DNA of 64,000 nucleotides from CASICS01 sp045564455 (lineage in GTDB: Bacteria; Pseudomonadota; Gammaproteobacteria; Magnimaribacterales; AG-339-G14), in contig JBJLHG010000002.1 of the NCBI GenBank assembly GCA_045564455.1, positions 558,001 through 622,000 of the forward strand. The letters run 5' to 3'. Made by a program: the position numbers and the translations under genes. Shown here one piece after another: positions 8,630 to 17,212 of this stretch; the first letter of the stretch is position 1; each line of letters begins with the position of its first letter. The notes beneath the pieces were generated by a model. That model worked only from the letters and a program-made list of their open reading frames with translations. It made no database searches and was not told where the DNA came from.

Positions 8630-9108
8630 TGTTTAAAAATCATAGCAAATTGGAATTGTTTATATTCTCCAATAATCTTTTTTATTTGTTTATTTCCGTA
8701 AAAAGATTCCTTAAAAATACTCACATCTTTTTTTTCGAAATCTCTACATTCTTTTTCGTTGCAAGCTTCTAATAGCCAACTTAAAAATTGAGAAATAGAA
8801 ATATCTTCTATTAGATATTTGACAGGTTCAAAGCTTGAAAATTCATTAAAATTATATTTATAGGAGTAAGAATTTTTTTTTAAAGACTCTGTTATTAAGA
8901 AAGATCTTGGCACTCCAGAAATGGTTAGCTTAATTTGGCTTATATTATTTTTTTTGCTTAACGTAATATTTCCAGAGATATATTCACCAGTGGAGAAGAA
9001 AGAAAATTTTCCTTCAATTCTTTCTTGAAAATCATTGTTTAATGAAAGAGATGTGCATCCACAAAAAATAAAAATTGCTGCATATAAAATTAAGTTTTTA
9101 AATATCAT
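8626..9108 (-). CDS. lolB: Outer-membrane lipoprotein LolB-like
   Basis: LolB receives lipoproteins from periplasmic LolA and inserts them in the outer membrane. The 160-residue protein has a lipoprotein signal with a lipobox ending 'FCGC' (C18). A LolB-like beta-rich body follows, with 'RIEGKFSFFSTGEYISGNI' and 'SQIKLTISGVP'. Sequence conservation is weak, and the call rests strongly on its place directly before ispE-tRNA-Gln-prs, where lolB sits in relatives. It is shorter than E. coli LolB (207 aa). Confidence 0.75.
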   Translation of the reverse strand: MIFKNLILYAAIFIFCGCTSLSLNNDFQERIEGKFSFFSTGEYISGNITLSKKNNISQIKLTISGVPRSFLITESLKKNSYSYKYNFNEFSSFEPVKYLIEDISISQFLSWLLEACNEKECRDFEKKDVSIFKESFYGNKQIKKIIGEYKQFQFAMIFKQ

Positions 9109-9140
9109 TTATTAAAGAAATAATAATGTCTTTATGGCCT

Positions 9141-9163
9141 TATAATAAACATAAAAAAACTTA
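9141..9163 (+). promoter_or_regulatory. Probable prfA promoter -10 element
   Basis: A perfect 'tataat' at 9141-9146 lies 16 bases before the prfA ATG in the 54-base divergent lolB/prfA spacer. The -35 region is poor. The implied 5' leader is only about 10 bases, without a clear Shine-Dalgarno. Confidence 0.4.
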
Positions 9164-10254
9164 TGCTTGAAGCTATTTTAACAAGATTAGAAATAATTAA
9201 AGAAAGATTTCTTTTTTTAGAAAAAGAATTGTCTTCATCCGAAGTTATAAATAACCACGAGACTTATGCTAGTTTTTCTAAAGAATATTCTGGGTTAAAA
9301 AAAATAGTTGAAAAATTTGAAGAGTATAAAAAAAATTCGGAGAACTTAGACTCTACCAAGATTTTATTAGATGATTCGGATTTGGAAATAAAATCATTGG
9401 CTCAAGAAGAATTAAATTTCTTAATAGAAGAAATAAAAAAAAATGAATTAGAAATTAAAAAATTACTCATTCCAGAGAATGAAGATGATGATAAAGATAT
9501 CTTTCTTGAAATTAGAGCAGGAACGGGTGGCGATGAGGCGGGGATATTTGCAGGAAATTTATTTCGAATGTTCACAAGACTAACCGAAAGAAAAAAATGG
9601 CAGATAGAATTAATCAATGCTCGGGAGAGTGAGAAAGGAGGTTTTAAAGAGGTAGTAGCTAAAATTTCTGGAAGTGAGGTTTATAAATATCTAAAATTTG
9701 AATCTGGTGTTCATAGAGTTCAAAGAGTTCCTGACACAGAGTCTCAAGGTAGAGTTCATACTTCTGCATGTTCTGTTGCCGTTCTTCCAGAAGTTAAAGA
9801 GCTTGATCAAATTGAAATAGATAAGTCAGATATTAGAGTTGATACTTTTAGAGCTTCAGGGGCAGGAGGGCAGCATGTTAATAAAACTGATTCAGCGGTT
9901 AGATTGACTCATATACCTTCAGGTTTGGTTGTGGAATGTCAGGATGGAAGATCACAACACAAAAATAAAGCTAAGGCAATGACTTTGCTTCAATCTAAAC
10001 TAATGGAACAAGCCGCCAATGAGCAAAACGAAAAGATGGATGTAGAAAGAAAAAATATGGTTGGATCTGGCGATCGTTCTGAAAAAATAAGAACATATAA
10101 TTTCCCTCAAAACAGAATTACTGACCATAGGATCGAGTATTCTATTCATAGCTTGGAGGCTTTTCTTGATGGAGATATGGATGAAATGGTTAGTACTTTG
10201 ATTGAAGAAAATCAAGCAAGGCTTCTTACTCAACTAGAAAAAACCCTTTCATGA
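9163..10254 (+). CDS. prfA: Peptide chain release factor 1
   Basis: RF1 recognises UAA and UAG stop codons and triggers peptide release. The GGQ catalytic motif lies at residues 235-237 within 'SGAGGQHVNKTDSAVRLTH', and 'RVPDTESQGRVHTSA' is the conserved core. Length (363 aa) is typical. In most gammaproteobacteria prfA follows hemA; here it is the first gene, divergent from lolB, so hemA is absent from the locus. prmC overlaps the stop by 4 bases (ATGA). Confidence 0.97.
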   Translation: MLEAILTRLEIIKERFLFLEKELSSSEVINNHETYASFSKEYSGLKKIVEKFEEYKKNSENLDSTKILLDDSDLEIKSLAQEELNFLIEEIKKNELEIKKLLIPENEDDDKDIFLEIRAGTGGDEAGIFAGNLFRMFTRLTERKKWQIELINARESEKGGFKEVVAKISGSEVYKYLKFESGVHRVQRVPDTESQGRVHTSACSVAVLPEVKELDQIEIDKSDIRVDTFRASGAGGQHVNKTDSAVRLTHIPSGLVVECQDGRSQHKNKAKAMTLLQSKLMEQAANEQNEKMDVERKNMVGSGDRSEKIRTYNFPQNRITDHRIEYSIHSLEAFLDGDMDEMVSTLIEENQARLLTQLEKTLS

Positions 10255-11063
10255 TTTCTTATCAAGAAGCCTCTAGAAAAGCATCCAAAGAGATAGATAA
10301 ATTTGATTCAGAACTTTTGCTTGCTTTTGTATTAAAAAAGTCTAGAGAAAAAATATTTTCAGAAGGCGATATGAAAATGTCATTAGAAGAAGAAAAAATA
10401 TTTAATAAATTAGTCTCTAAAAGGTCTGGAGGGTATCCGCTTGCTTACATTCTAGGCAAAAAACATTTTTGGAAAGGAGAGTTTAAAGTTAATGAGCATG
10501 TTCTCGTTCCAAGGCCAGAAACAGAAATATTAGTTGAAGAAATTTTAAAAGAAAATTTAGTTGGAAAAAAAATTTTAGAACTTGGAACTGGATCGGGAAA
10601 CATAGCTATTTCAATCGCCTCCGAATTAGAAAATTTATCTATTTATGCAACAGATAAATCAATTGATGCATTGACCGTAGCAAGAGAAAATTCATTAAAG
10701 AATAATTCAAAAAATATCATTTTTATAAATCATGACTGGAAAGATGAGTGGCTTTTTCCTGAAATGGATTTCATTATTTCTAATCCGCCTTATGTAAATA
10801 AACAAGAAATTAACAAACACGAGGATGGAATCTGGTTCGAACCTGAAAATGCTTTATTTTCTAAAGATAATGGATTTTTTGATGTGGAATTAATTATAAA
10901 AAAAAGCTATTTTTTTCTAAAGGCAGGAGGAAAACTATTTTTAGAACATGCTCCCAACCAAAAAGCATCAATAGAAAAGTTAATTGATTCCTTAAATTTT
11001 GATTCCATTGAGTTTATAAAAGATTTAAATGAAACTATTAGATTTTCTATTTTAAAGAAATAA
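10251..11063 (+). CDS. prmC: Release factor glutamine methyltransferase PrmC
   Basis: PrmC methylates the glutamine of the GGQ motif of RF1 and RF2 using SAM. The protein shows 'YILGKKHFWKGEFKV', the SAM-binding motif I 'ILELGTGSGNIAISIA' and the catalytic 'NPPY' at residues 178-181. Length (270 aa) is normal. It is coupled to prfA upstream (4-base overlap) and to the MoeB-like gene downstream (1-base overlap, taATG). Confidence 0.96.
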   Translation: MISYQEASRKASKEIDKFDSELLLAFVLKKSREKIFSEGDMKMSLEEEKIFNKLVSKRSGGYPLAYILGKKHFWKGEFKVNEHVLVPRPETEILVEEILKENLVGKKILELGTGSGNIAISIASELENLSIYATDKSIDALTVARENSLKNNSKNIIFINHDWKDEWLFPEMDFIISNPPYVNKQEINKHEDGIWFEPENALFSKDNGFFDVELIIKKSYFFLKAGGKLFLEHAPNQKASIEKLIDSLNFDSIEFIKDLNETIRFSILKK

Positions 11064-11806
11064 TGAATAAAGAAGAACTTCTTAGATACAGCAGGCACAT
11101 AATGCTTCCTGAGATAGATATGGATGGTCAAAGCAAACTTTTATCTTCAAAGGTCGCAATAATTGGATTAGGAGGGTTAGGATCTCCTTGTGCAATTTAT
11201 CTCGCTGCTAGCGGAATAGGAAGTCTAACTTTAATTGATCATGATTCTGTTGAGCTGTCTAATTTGCAAAGACAAATCATATATTCTACTGAAGATATAG
11301 GAGAAAAAAAATCTCTCATAGCAAAAAGCAAACTCTTAAAACTTAATCAAAATAATAAATATAAATGTTATGAAAACAAAGTTTCTGAAAATAATATTAA
11401 TGAGATGTTAAGTAGTTGCGAATTCATTGTTGATTGTAGCGATAATTTTGAAACAAGAAAATTAATTAATAAATACTGCTATAAAAATAAAAAAAAATTA
11501 ATTATGGGCTCTTGCATAGGATGGAAAGGCCAGATTTTAACTCTTAATTTTATTGATGAATCGTCTCCATGCTACGAATGCTTTTTTGAAGACTTAGAAG
11601 GAGAGGATCTTTCTTGCAGAGAATCTAGCATATTGTCTCCTTTAGCAGGAGTAATTGGATCTTATTTATCTATTGAGGTAATTAAAAGTATCTTGAACAT
11701 AAAAAAAAGGAACGAAAGCTTTATGCAATTTGATTCTTATCAAAATTCATTAAAATTAATTAGTTTTTCTAAAAATCCTTCTTGTAAAATTTGTTCTAAA
11801 TGTTAA
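11063..11806 (+). CDS. moeB: MoeB/ThiF family sulfur-carrier adenylyltransferase
   Basis: This E1-like enzyme adenylates the C-terminal glycine of a sulfur-carrier protein (MoaD in molybdopterin or ThiS in thiamine synthesis). Features are 'RYSRHIMLPEIDMDGQSKL', the nucleotide loop 'IIGLGGLGSPCAIYLA', 'SNLQRQIIY' with its conserved Arg, and two zinc cysteine pairs ('CYEC' and 'CKIC' near the C-terminus). The place after prmC matches Pseudomonas moeB. Whether it serves MoaD or ThiS cannot be told from this window, as neither carrier is encoded here. Confidence 0.85.
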   Translation: MNKEELLRYSRHIMLPEIDMDGQSKLLSSKVAIIGLGGLGSPCAIYLAASGIGSLTLIDHDSVELSNLQRQIIYSTEDIGEKKSLIAKSKLLKLNQNNKYKCYENKVSENNINEMLSSCEFIVDCSDNFETRKLINKYCYKNKKKLIMGSCIGWKGQILTLNFIDESSPCYECFFEDLEGEDLSCRESSILSPLAGVIGSYLSIEVIKSILNIKKRNESFMQFDSYQNSLKLISFSKNPSCKICSKC

Positions 11807-11812
11807 AAAAAG

Positions 11813-11841
11813 TTGAAGCTTTTCGTTAGCAGAGATATCCT
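11813..11841 (+). promoter_or_regulatory. Predicted sigma-70 promoter of the acyl-CoA ligase operon
   Basis: TTGAAG at 11813-11818 and TATCCT at 11836-11841 are separated by exactly 17 bases. They lie in the 76-base spacer between the MoeB-like gene and the acyl-CoA ligase, about 35 bases before its ATG. The ligase has a clear 'ggag' ribosome site at about 11874-11877. Confidence 0.5.
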
Positions 11842-11882
11842 TTCTCCCGAAGTTTTTTTAAGTTAATTTAAATGGAGAAAAT

Positions 11883-13502
11883 ATGCTTGGAAATATGATG
11901 CAAGACCAATTACTTATATCTGGAGTGTTAGAGCATGCTATCCAGACAAACCCTAATACAGAAATCGTAAGTCATACAATTGAGGGAAATATTCATAGAT
12001 ATTCAATTTTAGAATCCTCAAGACGAGCAAAGAAACTTGCAAATGCTTTAAGTTCTTTAGGTATCAAAGAAGGTGATGTCCTTGGAACGATGGCATTAAA
12101 TGGTTTTAGGCATTATGAGCTTTACTTTGGCATATCAGGAACAGGTGCAATTTTACATACACTTAATCCAAGACTATTTCCTGAACAAGTTGAATACATA
12201 GTAAATCATGCTGAGGATAAGTATTTATTTATAGATTTACCTTTTTTACCTTTAATAGAGAGTGTTTCAAAAAATATATCTAATGTGAAAGGTTATATTG
12301 TCTTATGTGATAAAGAAAGCATGCCCTCAGGTTCTAAGTTAGATAATTTACTTTGCTATGAAGAATTAATTAAAAATGAATCTGAAAATTATGACTGGCC
12401 AAATCTAGATGAAAACACCGCATCTTCTCTTTGTTATACTTCAGGAACAACAGGGAACCCAAAAGGTGTCTTGTATTCTCACAGATCTACTATTCTTCAC
12501 GCATGGTATGCGTGCGCTGCTAATGCGATGAATGTCTCTTCTACAACCGTAATTCTTCCAGTTGTTCCAATGTTTCATGTGAATGCTTGGGGAATTCCCT
12601 ATGCTGTAGCAATGTTTGGAGCTAAATTAGTTCTGCCTGGACCTCACACAAGCGGAGAAGCAATTACTAAATTAATTCAGTCAGAAAATGTAACAAATTT
12701 AATGGGGGTTCCAACCGTCTGGTTAGATCTTCTTAACTACACCAGAGAAAAAAATATCACTTTAGAAAGTGTAAATTCTGTTTTAGTGGGAGGATCAGCA
12801 GCTCCTAGAGCCATGATTAAAGAATTTGAAGAAAAGCATAAAGCTTTTCTATTGCATGGCTGGGGAATGACTGAAATGAGTCCTTTGGGAACATTAAATG
12901 CTTACAATTCAGATATGCAAGATATGGATCTTGAAGAAAGATACGATCTTCAAACCAGTCAAGGAAAAGCAATTTATGGTTGCCAAATAAAAATAGTTGA
13001 TGATGAAGGCATGACCTTACCCAACGATGGTGAATCTTTTGGTAGGCTTATGGTCAAAGGTCCAGGCATCATTGAAAGATACTTTAAAAGTGAAGAATCG
13101 GCTTTAGAGGATGGCTGGTTTGATACCGGAGATGTGTCAACTATCTCTGCTGACGGATATATGAGAATTGTCGATAGAAGCAAAGATGTAATTAAAACTG
13201 GAGGAGAGTGGATTAGCTCTATTGATCTAGAAAATACTGCAGTAGGGCATCCAGGAGTTTCAGAAGCTTGTGTAGTTGGAGTTCTTCACCCCAAGTGGGA
13301 TGAAAGACCTATTATGTTCGTAGTAAAAAATAATCAAGAAGATTGTGATAAAGATTCTGTGCTTGAATACCTTTCTGATAAAGTAGCAAAATGGTGGTTG
13401 CCTGATGATGTTATCTTTGTAGATGAACTTCCTCATGGCGCTACAGGAAAGCTTCTTAAAACCGGATTGAGAGAAGAATTTAAAAATCACTTAATGAAAT
13501 AA
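11883..13502 (+). CDS. Acyl-CoA synthetase, AlkK/DmdB-like (medium-chain or methylmercaptopropionate CoA ligase)
   Basis: This AMP-forming ligase activates a carboxylic acid to its CoA thioester via an acyl-adenylate. It carries motif A5-like 'YTSGTTGNPKG' from Y185, 'HGWGMTEMSP', 'DGWFDTGDVS' and the C-terminal hinge/lysine region 'IVDRSKDVIKTGGEWIS' and 'GATGKLLKTGLR'. Length is 539 aa. The N-terminus 'MLGNMMQDQLLIS' resembles the AlkK/DmdB group. DmdB makes 3-methylmercaptopropionyl-CoA in DMSP demethylation, common in marine bacteria, but generic medium-chain fatty acid activation is equally possible. It forms a two-gene operon with the MaoC hydratase and lies in an otherwise housekeeping region. 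Confidence 0.85.
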   Translation: MLGNMMQDQLLISGVLEHAIQTNPNTEIVSHTIEGNIHRYSILESSRRAKKLANALSSLGIKEGDVLGTMALNGFRHYELYFGISGTGAILHTLNPRLFPEQVEYIVNHAEDKYLFIDLPFLPLIESVSKNISNVKGYIVLCDKESMPSGSKLDNLLCYEELIKNESENYDWPNLDENTASSLCYTSGTTGNPKGVLYSHRSTILHAWYACAANAMNVSSTTVILPVVPMFHVNAWGIPYAVAMFGAKLVLPGPHTSGEAITKLIQSENVTNLMGVPTVWLDLLNYTREKNITLESVNSVLVGGSAAPRAMIKEFEEKHKAFLLHGWGMTEMSPLGTLNAYNSDMQDMDLEERYDLQTSQGKAIYGCQIKIVDDEGMTLPNDGESFGRLMVKGPGIIERYFKSEESALEDGWFDTGDVSTISADGYMRIVDRSKDVIKTGGEWISSIDLENTAVGHPGVSEACVVGVLHPKWDERPIMFVVKNNQEDCDKDSVLEYLSDKVAKWWLPDDVIFVDELPHGATGKLLKTGLREEFKNHLMK

Positions 13503-13520
13503 AAAAAACAGGAGAAAATT

Positions 13521-13976
13521 ATGTCAGGACTAGTACCAGCAGAAACTTTAAAAGATTATATTGGTAAAGACCTTGGAGAGTCTGAATGGCTTAAAGTAGA
13601 TCAAGATAGAATTGATCAGTTTGCAGATGCAACTCTCGATCGTCAATTTATACACATAGATTCAGAAAAGGCTACACCTCTTTTTGGCTCTACTATTGCT
13701 CATGGATTTTTATCTTTATCTCTGATGGCTGGATTACCTGCACCTCAGGTTGCACCAGATAACATGACTATGGCTTTTAATTATGGATTGGATAAAGTCC
13801 GTTTTCTTACGCCCGTAAATGTAGGCTCTAAAGTTAGAACAAAAGCAAAACTTTTATCTGTGGATGATAAAGGAGATGGAAGATACCTAGTTAAGAACGA
13901 AGTTATTATGGAAATAGAAGGGCAAGAAAAGCCTGCATACATAGCGGAGTCATTAACAATGTATATTACTGGCTAA
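13521..13976 (+). CDS. MaoC-like (R)-specific enoyl-CoA hydratase
   Basis: This 151-residue hotdog protein has the hydratase-2 signature: 'RIDQFADATLDRQFIHID' with the catalytic D/H pattern and 'GSTIAHGFLSLSLMAGL'. The family hydrates trans-2-enoyl-CoA or dehydrates 3-hydroxyacyl-CoA. A good ribosome site (aggaga) precedes the ATG. It follows the acyl-CoA ligase by 18 bases, so a joint role in activating and processing an acyl substrate is inferred. Its 3' end overlaps the convergent gatB gene by 11 bases. Confidence 0.88.
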   Translation: MSGLVPAETLKDYIGKDLGESEWLKVDQDRIDQFADATLDRQFIHIDSEKATPLFGSTIAHGFLSLSLMAGLPAPQVAPDNMTMAFNYGLDKVRFLTPVNVGSKVRTKAKLLSVDDKGDGRYLVKNEVIMEIEGQEKPAYIAESLTMYITG

Positions 13977-15414
13977 GTTTCTTCTTCAAAACTTCATTGA
14001 CAATTTTCGGGTTTGCATTACCTTTTGATGCTTTCATTACTTGGCCTACAAAAAATCCGAAAAGTTTATCTTTTCCGTTTTGAAATTGTTCGAGTTGTTT
14101 AGGGTTTTCTTTAATAACTGTTGCTATTAATTTCTCAATATCTCCTTCATCTTGGACTTGGTCAAGTCCTTCAGAAGCTATAAGCTCATTAACTGATTTT
14201 TCTGTCTCCCATAAAAGTTCTAAGATTTTTTTTGCTCCCGGACCAGACAAAGCCCCATCTTCCAGTTTTTTTAATAATTCAATCATTTTATCTGATGAAA
14301 TTTTAGATTCTTCAATAAACGTATTATTTTTATTTAGGAGAGCTGTAAGATCTCCTAAGATCCATTTAGCAGCATTTTTTGGAGATGAAATTTTTTGAGC
14401 TATCTTTTCAAAAAAAATACTTAACTCTCTAGAAGAATTCAAATTTTTAGATTCATATTCCGAAACGCCATAATCATTTACAAATCTCATTCTTTTTTCT
14501 TCGGGTAATTCAGGTAGGGCGCTTCTTATTTCTTCAATTTGTTCTTTAGAAATATTTAAAGGAATTAAGTCAGGTTCTGGAAAATACCTATAATCATTAG
14601 CATGTTCTTTTGATCTCATAGACCTAGTTTCGTTTTTAGCAGCATCATAAAGACGGGTCTCCTGATCAATTTTTCCACCATTTTCAATTATTTCTATCTG
14701 TCTTTGAATTTCATAATTAATAGCCTTTTCAACAAATTTAAATGAATTTATATTTTTTATTTCTGTTCTATTTCCATATTCTTTTTCGCCAAATTTTCTT
14801 ATAGAAACATTTGCATCACATCTCATGGAGCCTTGAGACATATTTCCATCCGAAATTTCAAGAAAAGTAATTAATGAATGAATCTTTCTTAAATAAGCAA
14901 CAGATTCTTTGGCAGATCTTAAGTCAGGTTCCGATACTATCTCCAGTAAAGGGGTCCCCGCTCTGTTTAGGTCGATAGCCGAAAAGTTTTCATATCTATC
15001 GTGCATAGATTTTCCAGCATCTTCTTCCAAATGAGCTCTAGTAATTCCAATTGACTTTTTTTCTTCATCAACCTCTATCTCAATTTTTCCTTTACCCACA
15101 ATAGGATCGTCTAATTGACTAATTTGATAGCCTTTCGGCAGATCAGGATAAAAATAGTTCTTTCTTGCAAAAATAGCTCTAGAAGAAATATCAGCGTTTA
15201 TTGCGCAGCCAAACTTAATAGCCATTTCTATAGTTTTTTCATTAAGCACTGGAAGAACTCCAGGCAAACCAAGATCTACTAAAGATGCTTGAGTATTTTG
15301 AGTCTGACCAAATTCTGTTGGGGCATTAGAAAAAATTTTAGATTCCGTGGCTAATTGAACATGTATCTCTAGTCCAATTACCGACTCCCATTTTAATTTT
15401 TGATTATTACCCAT
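13966..15414 (-). CDS. gatB: Asp-tRNA(Asn)/Glu-tRNA(Gln) amidotransferase subunit B
   Basis: GatB binds the mischarged tRNA and activates Asp or Glu for amidation in the GatCAB complex. The N-terminus reads 'ESVIGLEIHVQLATESKIFS' and continues with 'NYFYPDLPKGYQISQ' and 'RAGTPLLEIVSEPD'. The C-terminal GatB/YqeY helical domain ends with 'FFVGQVMKASKGNANP'. Length (482 aa) is normal. It is the last gene of gatC-gatA-gatB and starts 2 bases after the gatA stop. Confidence 0.97.
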   Translation of the reverse strand: MGNNQKLKWESVIGLEIHVQLATESKIFSNAPTEFGQTQNTQASLVDLGLPGVLPVLNEKTIEMAIKFGCAINADISSRAIFARKNYFYPDLPKGYQISQLDDPIVGKGKIEIEVDEEKKSIGITRAHLEEDAGKSMHDRYENFSAIDLNRAGTPLLEIVSEPDLRSAKESVAYLRKIHSLITFLEISDGNMSQGSMRCDANVSIRKFGEKEYGNRTEIKNINSFKFVEKAINYEIQRQIEIIENGGKIDQETRLYDAAKNETRSMRSKEHANDYRYFPEPDLIPLNISKEQIEEIRSALPELPEEKRMRFVNDYGVSEYESKNLNSSRELSIFFEKIAQKISSPKNAAKWILGDLTALLNKNNTFIEESKISSDKMIELLKKLEDGALSGPGAKKILELLWETEKSVNELIASEGLDQVQDEGDIEKLIATVIKENPKQLEQFQNGKDKLFGFFVGQVMKASKGNANPKIVNEVLKKKLSQ

Positions 15415-15416
15415 AG

Positions 15417-16853
15417 TTAAATGTGAAAATCTGTTTCTTCTTGAAATTTATTAGCAATATTTAATATATTTCCTTCTTCTAGATAATTGCCTAAAAATTG
15501 AATACCAAGAGGCAGGTTATCAATCTCTCCTGACGGAATGGATAAAGCTGGAAGTCCAGCCAAGTTTGCGGGTATTGTATAGATATCCTGCTCATACATC
15601 TCCACAGGAGATTGAATTGAATTTAATTTAAAAGATACGTTAGCGCAAGTAGGCATAACAATTGATGAAACTTCCTTAAACGCACTTGAAAAACTTTGCT
15701 TTATAAGATTTCTGATCTTCTGAGCTTTAATATAGTAGGCATCATAATAACCTGCAGAAAGACAATACGTACCTATTAAAATTCTTTTTTTAACTTCATC
15801 CCCAAAACCTTCGGCTCTTGAGCGCGAATATAAATCTTCTAGATCTGATGGATTTTGACATCGATATCCAAATCTTACACCGTCATATCTTGAAAGGTTA
15901 GCTGAGCATTCAGCAGGAGCAATGACGTAATAGACTGGCAAAGAGTATTCGATATATGGAAGATTAATTTCTTTAGTTTTAATTCCTAATTTTTTTAGAA
16001 TATTTATTGAATCTTCAAAGTTTTTTTTAACTTTTTCATCTTTAATATTTTTGATTATAGATATAGGTATGCCGACTATATGATCTCTATTTTTTTCTAA
16101 AGCTTCCCTAAAAAGAGAAGGAAATTTCTTATTAATAGATGTAGAGTCTTTTGAATCGAAACCTGAAATATTTTCTAATGCTAAAGAAGCATCAATGGCA
16201 TTTTTGGCAAATATTCCTCCTTGATCTAAGCTAGATGCAAAAGCAATCATTCCCCATCTAGAAACTCTTCCGTATGTTGGCTTTATTCCAGTTACGCCAC
16301 AAAAAGCAGCAGGCTGTCTAATAGAACCTCCTGTATCTGTTCCAGTGGCAAATGAGCATAAGCCTGCAGATACAGCTGAAGCCGATCCTCCAGAGGAGCC
16401 TCCAGGAACCCTGTCTTTACTAATAGGATTTTTTACACTACCAAAATAACTCGTCTCATTTGATGAGCCCATAGCAAACTCATCCATATTTGTTTTTCCT
16501 AGAGTTATTGCTCCCGCTGAAGAAAGTTTTTCATAAACGGTTGAAGAATATGGAGATATAAAATTATCCAGCATTTTGGAGCCACAAGTTGTTCTTTGAT
16601 TCTCAATACAAAAGATATCTTTATGAGCTATTGGGATTCCTTCTAAAACAGCACCTTTGCCATTAGCAATTTTTTTATCAGATTCTTTTGCATGCTCAAG
16701 AGCAGATTCATCTATAGAGATAAAACAATTTAAATCTTTATTTTCAATATTTATTTTTTTTAAATAGACTGAAGTGAGCTCTTCAGATGAAAAATTTTTA
16801 TTTTTTAAACCTTCTAGCTGCTCTAGAAGCGAAAGGGAAGTAAGATCAGTCAT
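15417..16853 (-). CDS. gatA: Asp-tRNA(Asn)/Glu-tRNA(Gln) amidotransferase subunit A
   Basis: GatA releases ammonia from glutamine for the GatCAB reaction. It is an amidase-signature enzyme: 'GIPIAHKDIFC' holds the catalytic lysine, 'GKTNMDEFAMGSSNE' follows, and the serine-rich segment 'VPGGSSGGSASAVSAG' contains the nucleophile. 'ATGTDTGGSIRQPAAF' completes the signature. Length (478 aa) is typical. It overlaps gatC by 8 bases. Confidence 0.97.
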   Translation of the reverse strand: MTDLTSLSLLEQLEGLKNKNFSSEELTSVYLKKINIENKDLNCFISIDESALEHAKESDKKIANGKGAVLEGIPIAHKDIFCIENQRTTCGSKMLDNFISPYSSTVYEKLSSAGAITLGKTNMDEFAMGSSNETSYFGSVKNPISKDRVPGGSSGGSASAVSAGLCSFATGTDTGGSIRQPAAFCGVTGIKPTYGRVSRWGMIAFASSLDQGGIFAKNAIDASLALENISGFDSKDSTSINKKFPSLFREALEKNRDHIVGIPISIIKNIKDEKVKKNFEDSINILKKLGIKTKEINLPYIEYSLPVYYVIAPAECSANLSRYDGVRFGYRCQNPSDLEDLYSRSRAEGFGDEVKKRILIGTYCLSAGYYDAYYIKAQKIRNLIKQSFSSAFKEVSSIVMPTCANVSFKLNSIQSPVEMYEQDIYTIPANLAGLPALSIPSGEIDNLPLGIQFLGNYLEEGNILNIANKFQEETDFHI

Positions 16854-17142
16854 TTTGCTCTAAAACGTTAGGAGTTAAGTAAAAACCATCATCTGTAGCA
16901 GGCGCATATTCCTGATAAGCATCTCTATCAATATTTTTATTAGCCTCATCCTTTCTTAAGTTTTGAGCATCGTCTATTGGATGACTCATTGCTTCAATAT
17001 CATCAGTATTAATTTCATTCATTTGATCTACCATAATTAGAATTGATTCTAGATCTTTAATTAATTGAGGCTTAAGTTCATCTTCAATTTTTATTTTCGA
17101 TAGAGTGGAAATATTCTCTAAGATTTTTTCGGAAATTTTCAT
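16846..17142 (-). CDS. gatC: Asp-tRNA(Asn)/Glu-tRNA(Gln) amidotransferase subunit C
   Basis: GatC is the small subunit that wraps and stabilises GatA. The 98-residue protein shows 'ENISTLSKIKIEDE', 'INTDDIEAMSHPID', 'LRKDEA' and the C-terminal 'APATDDGFYLTPNVL', all typical. It is the first gene of the operon and diverges from mreB across a 70-base spacer. Confidence 0.94.
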   Translation of the reverse strand: MKISEKILENISTLSKIKIEDELKPQLIKDLESILIMVDQMNEINTDDIEAMSHPIDDAQNLRKDEANKNIDRDAYQEYAPATDDGFYLTPNVLEQND

Positions 17143-17162
17143 TTGTTTTTGTAAAAAGAGTT

Positions 17163-17207
17163 ATTATAACAATTGTTGATCAATAACTATTCAATAGATA
17201 TTATAAT
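17163..17207. promoter_or_regulatory. Divergent promoter region gatC / mreB
   Basis: Perfect -10 hexamers occur on both strands: TATAAT on the minus strand at 17163-17168 (21 bases before the gatC ATG) and TATAAT on the plus strand at 17202-17207 (5 bases before the mreB ATG at 17213). A palindrome ttgatcaa lies between them (17176-17183). -35 boxes are weak. The plus-strand promoter would give an essentially leaderless mreB message. Confidence 0.45.
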
Positions 17208-17212
17208 TGCCT

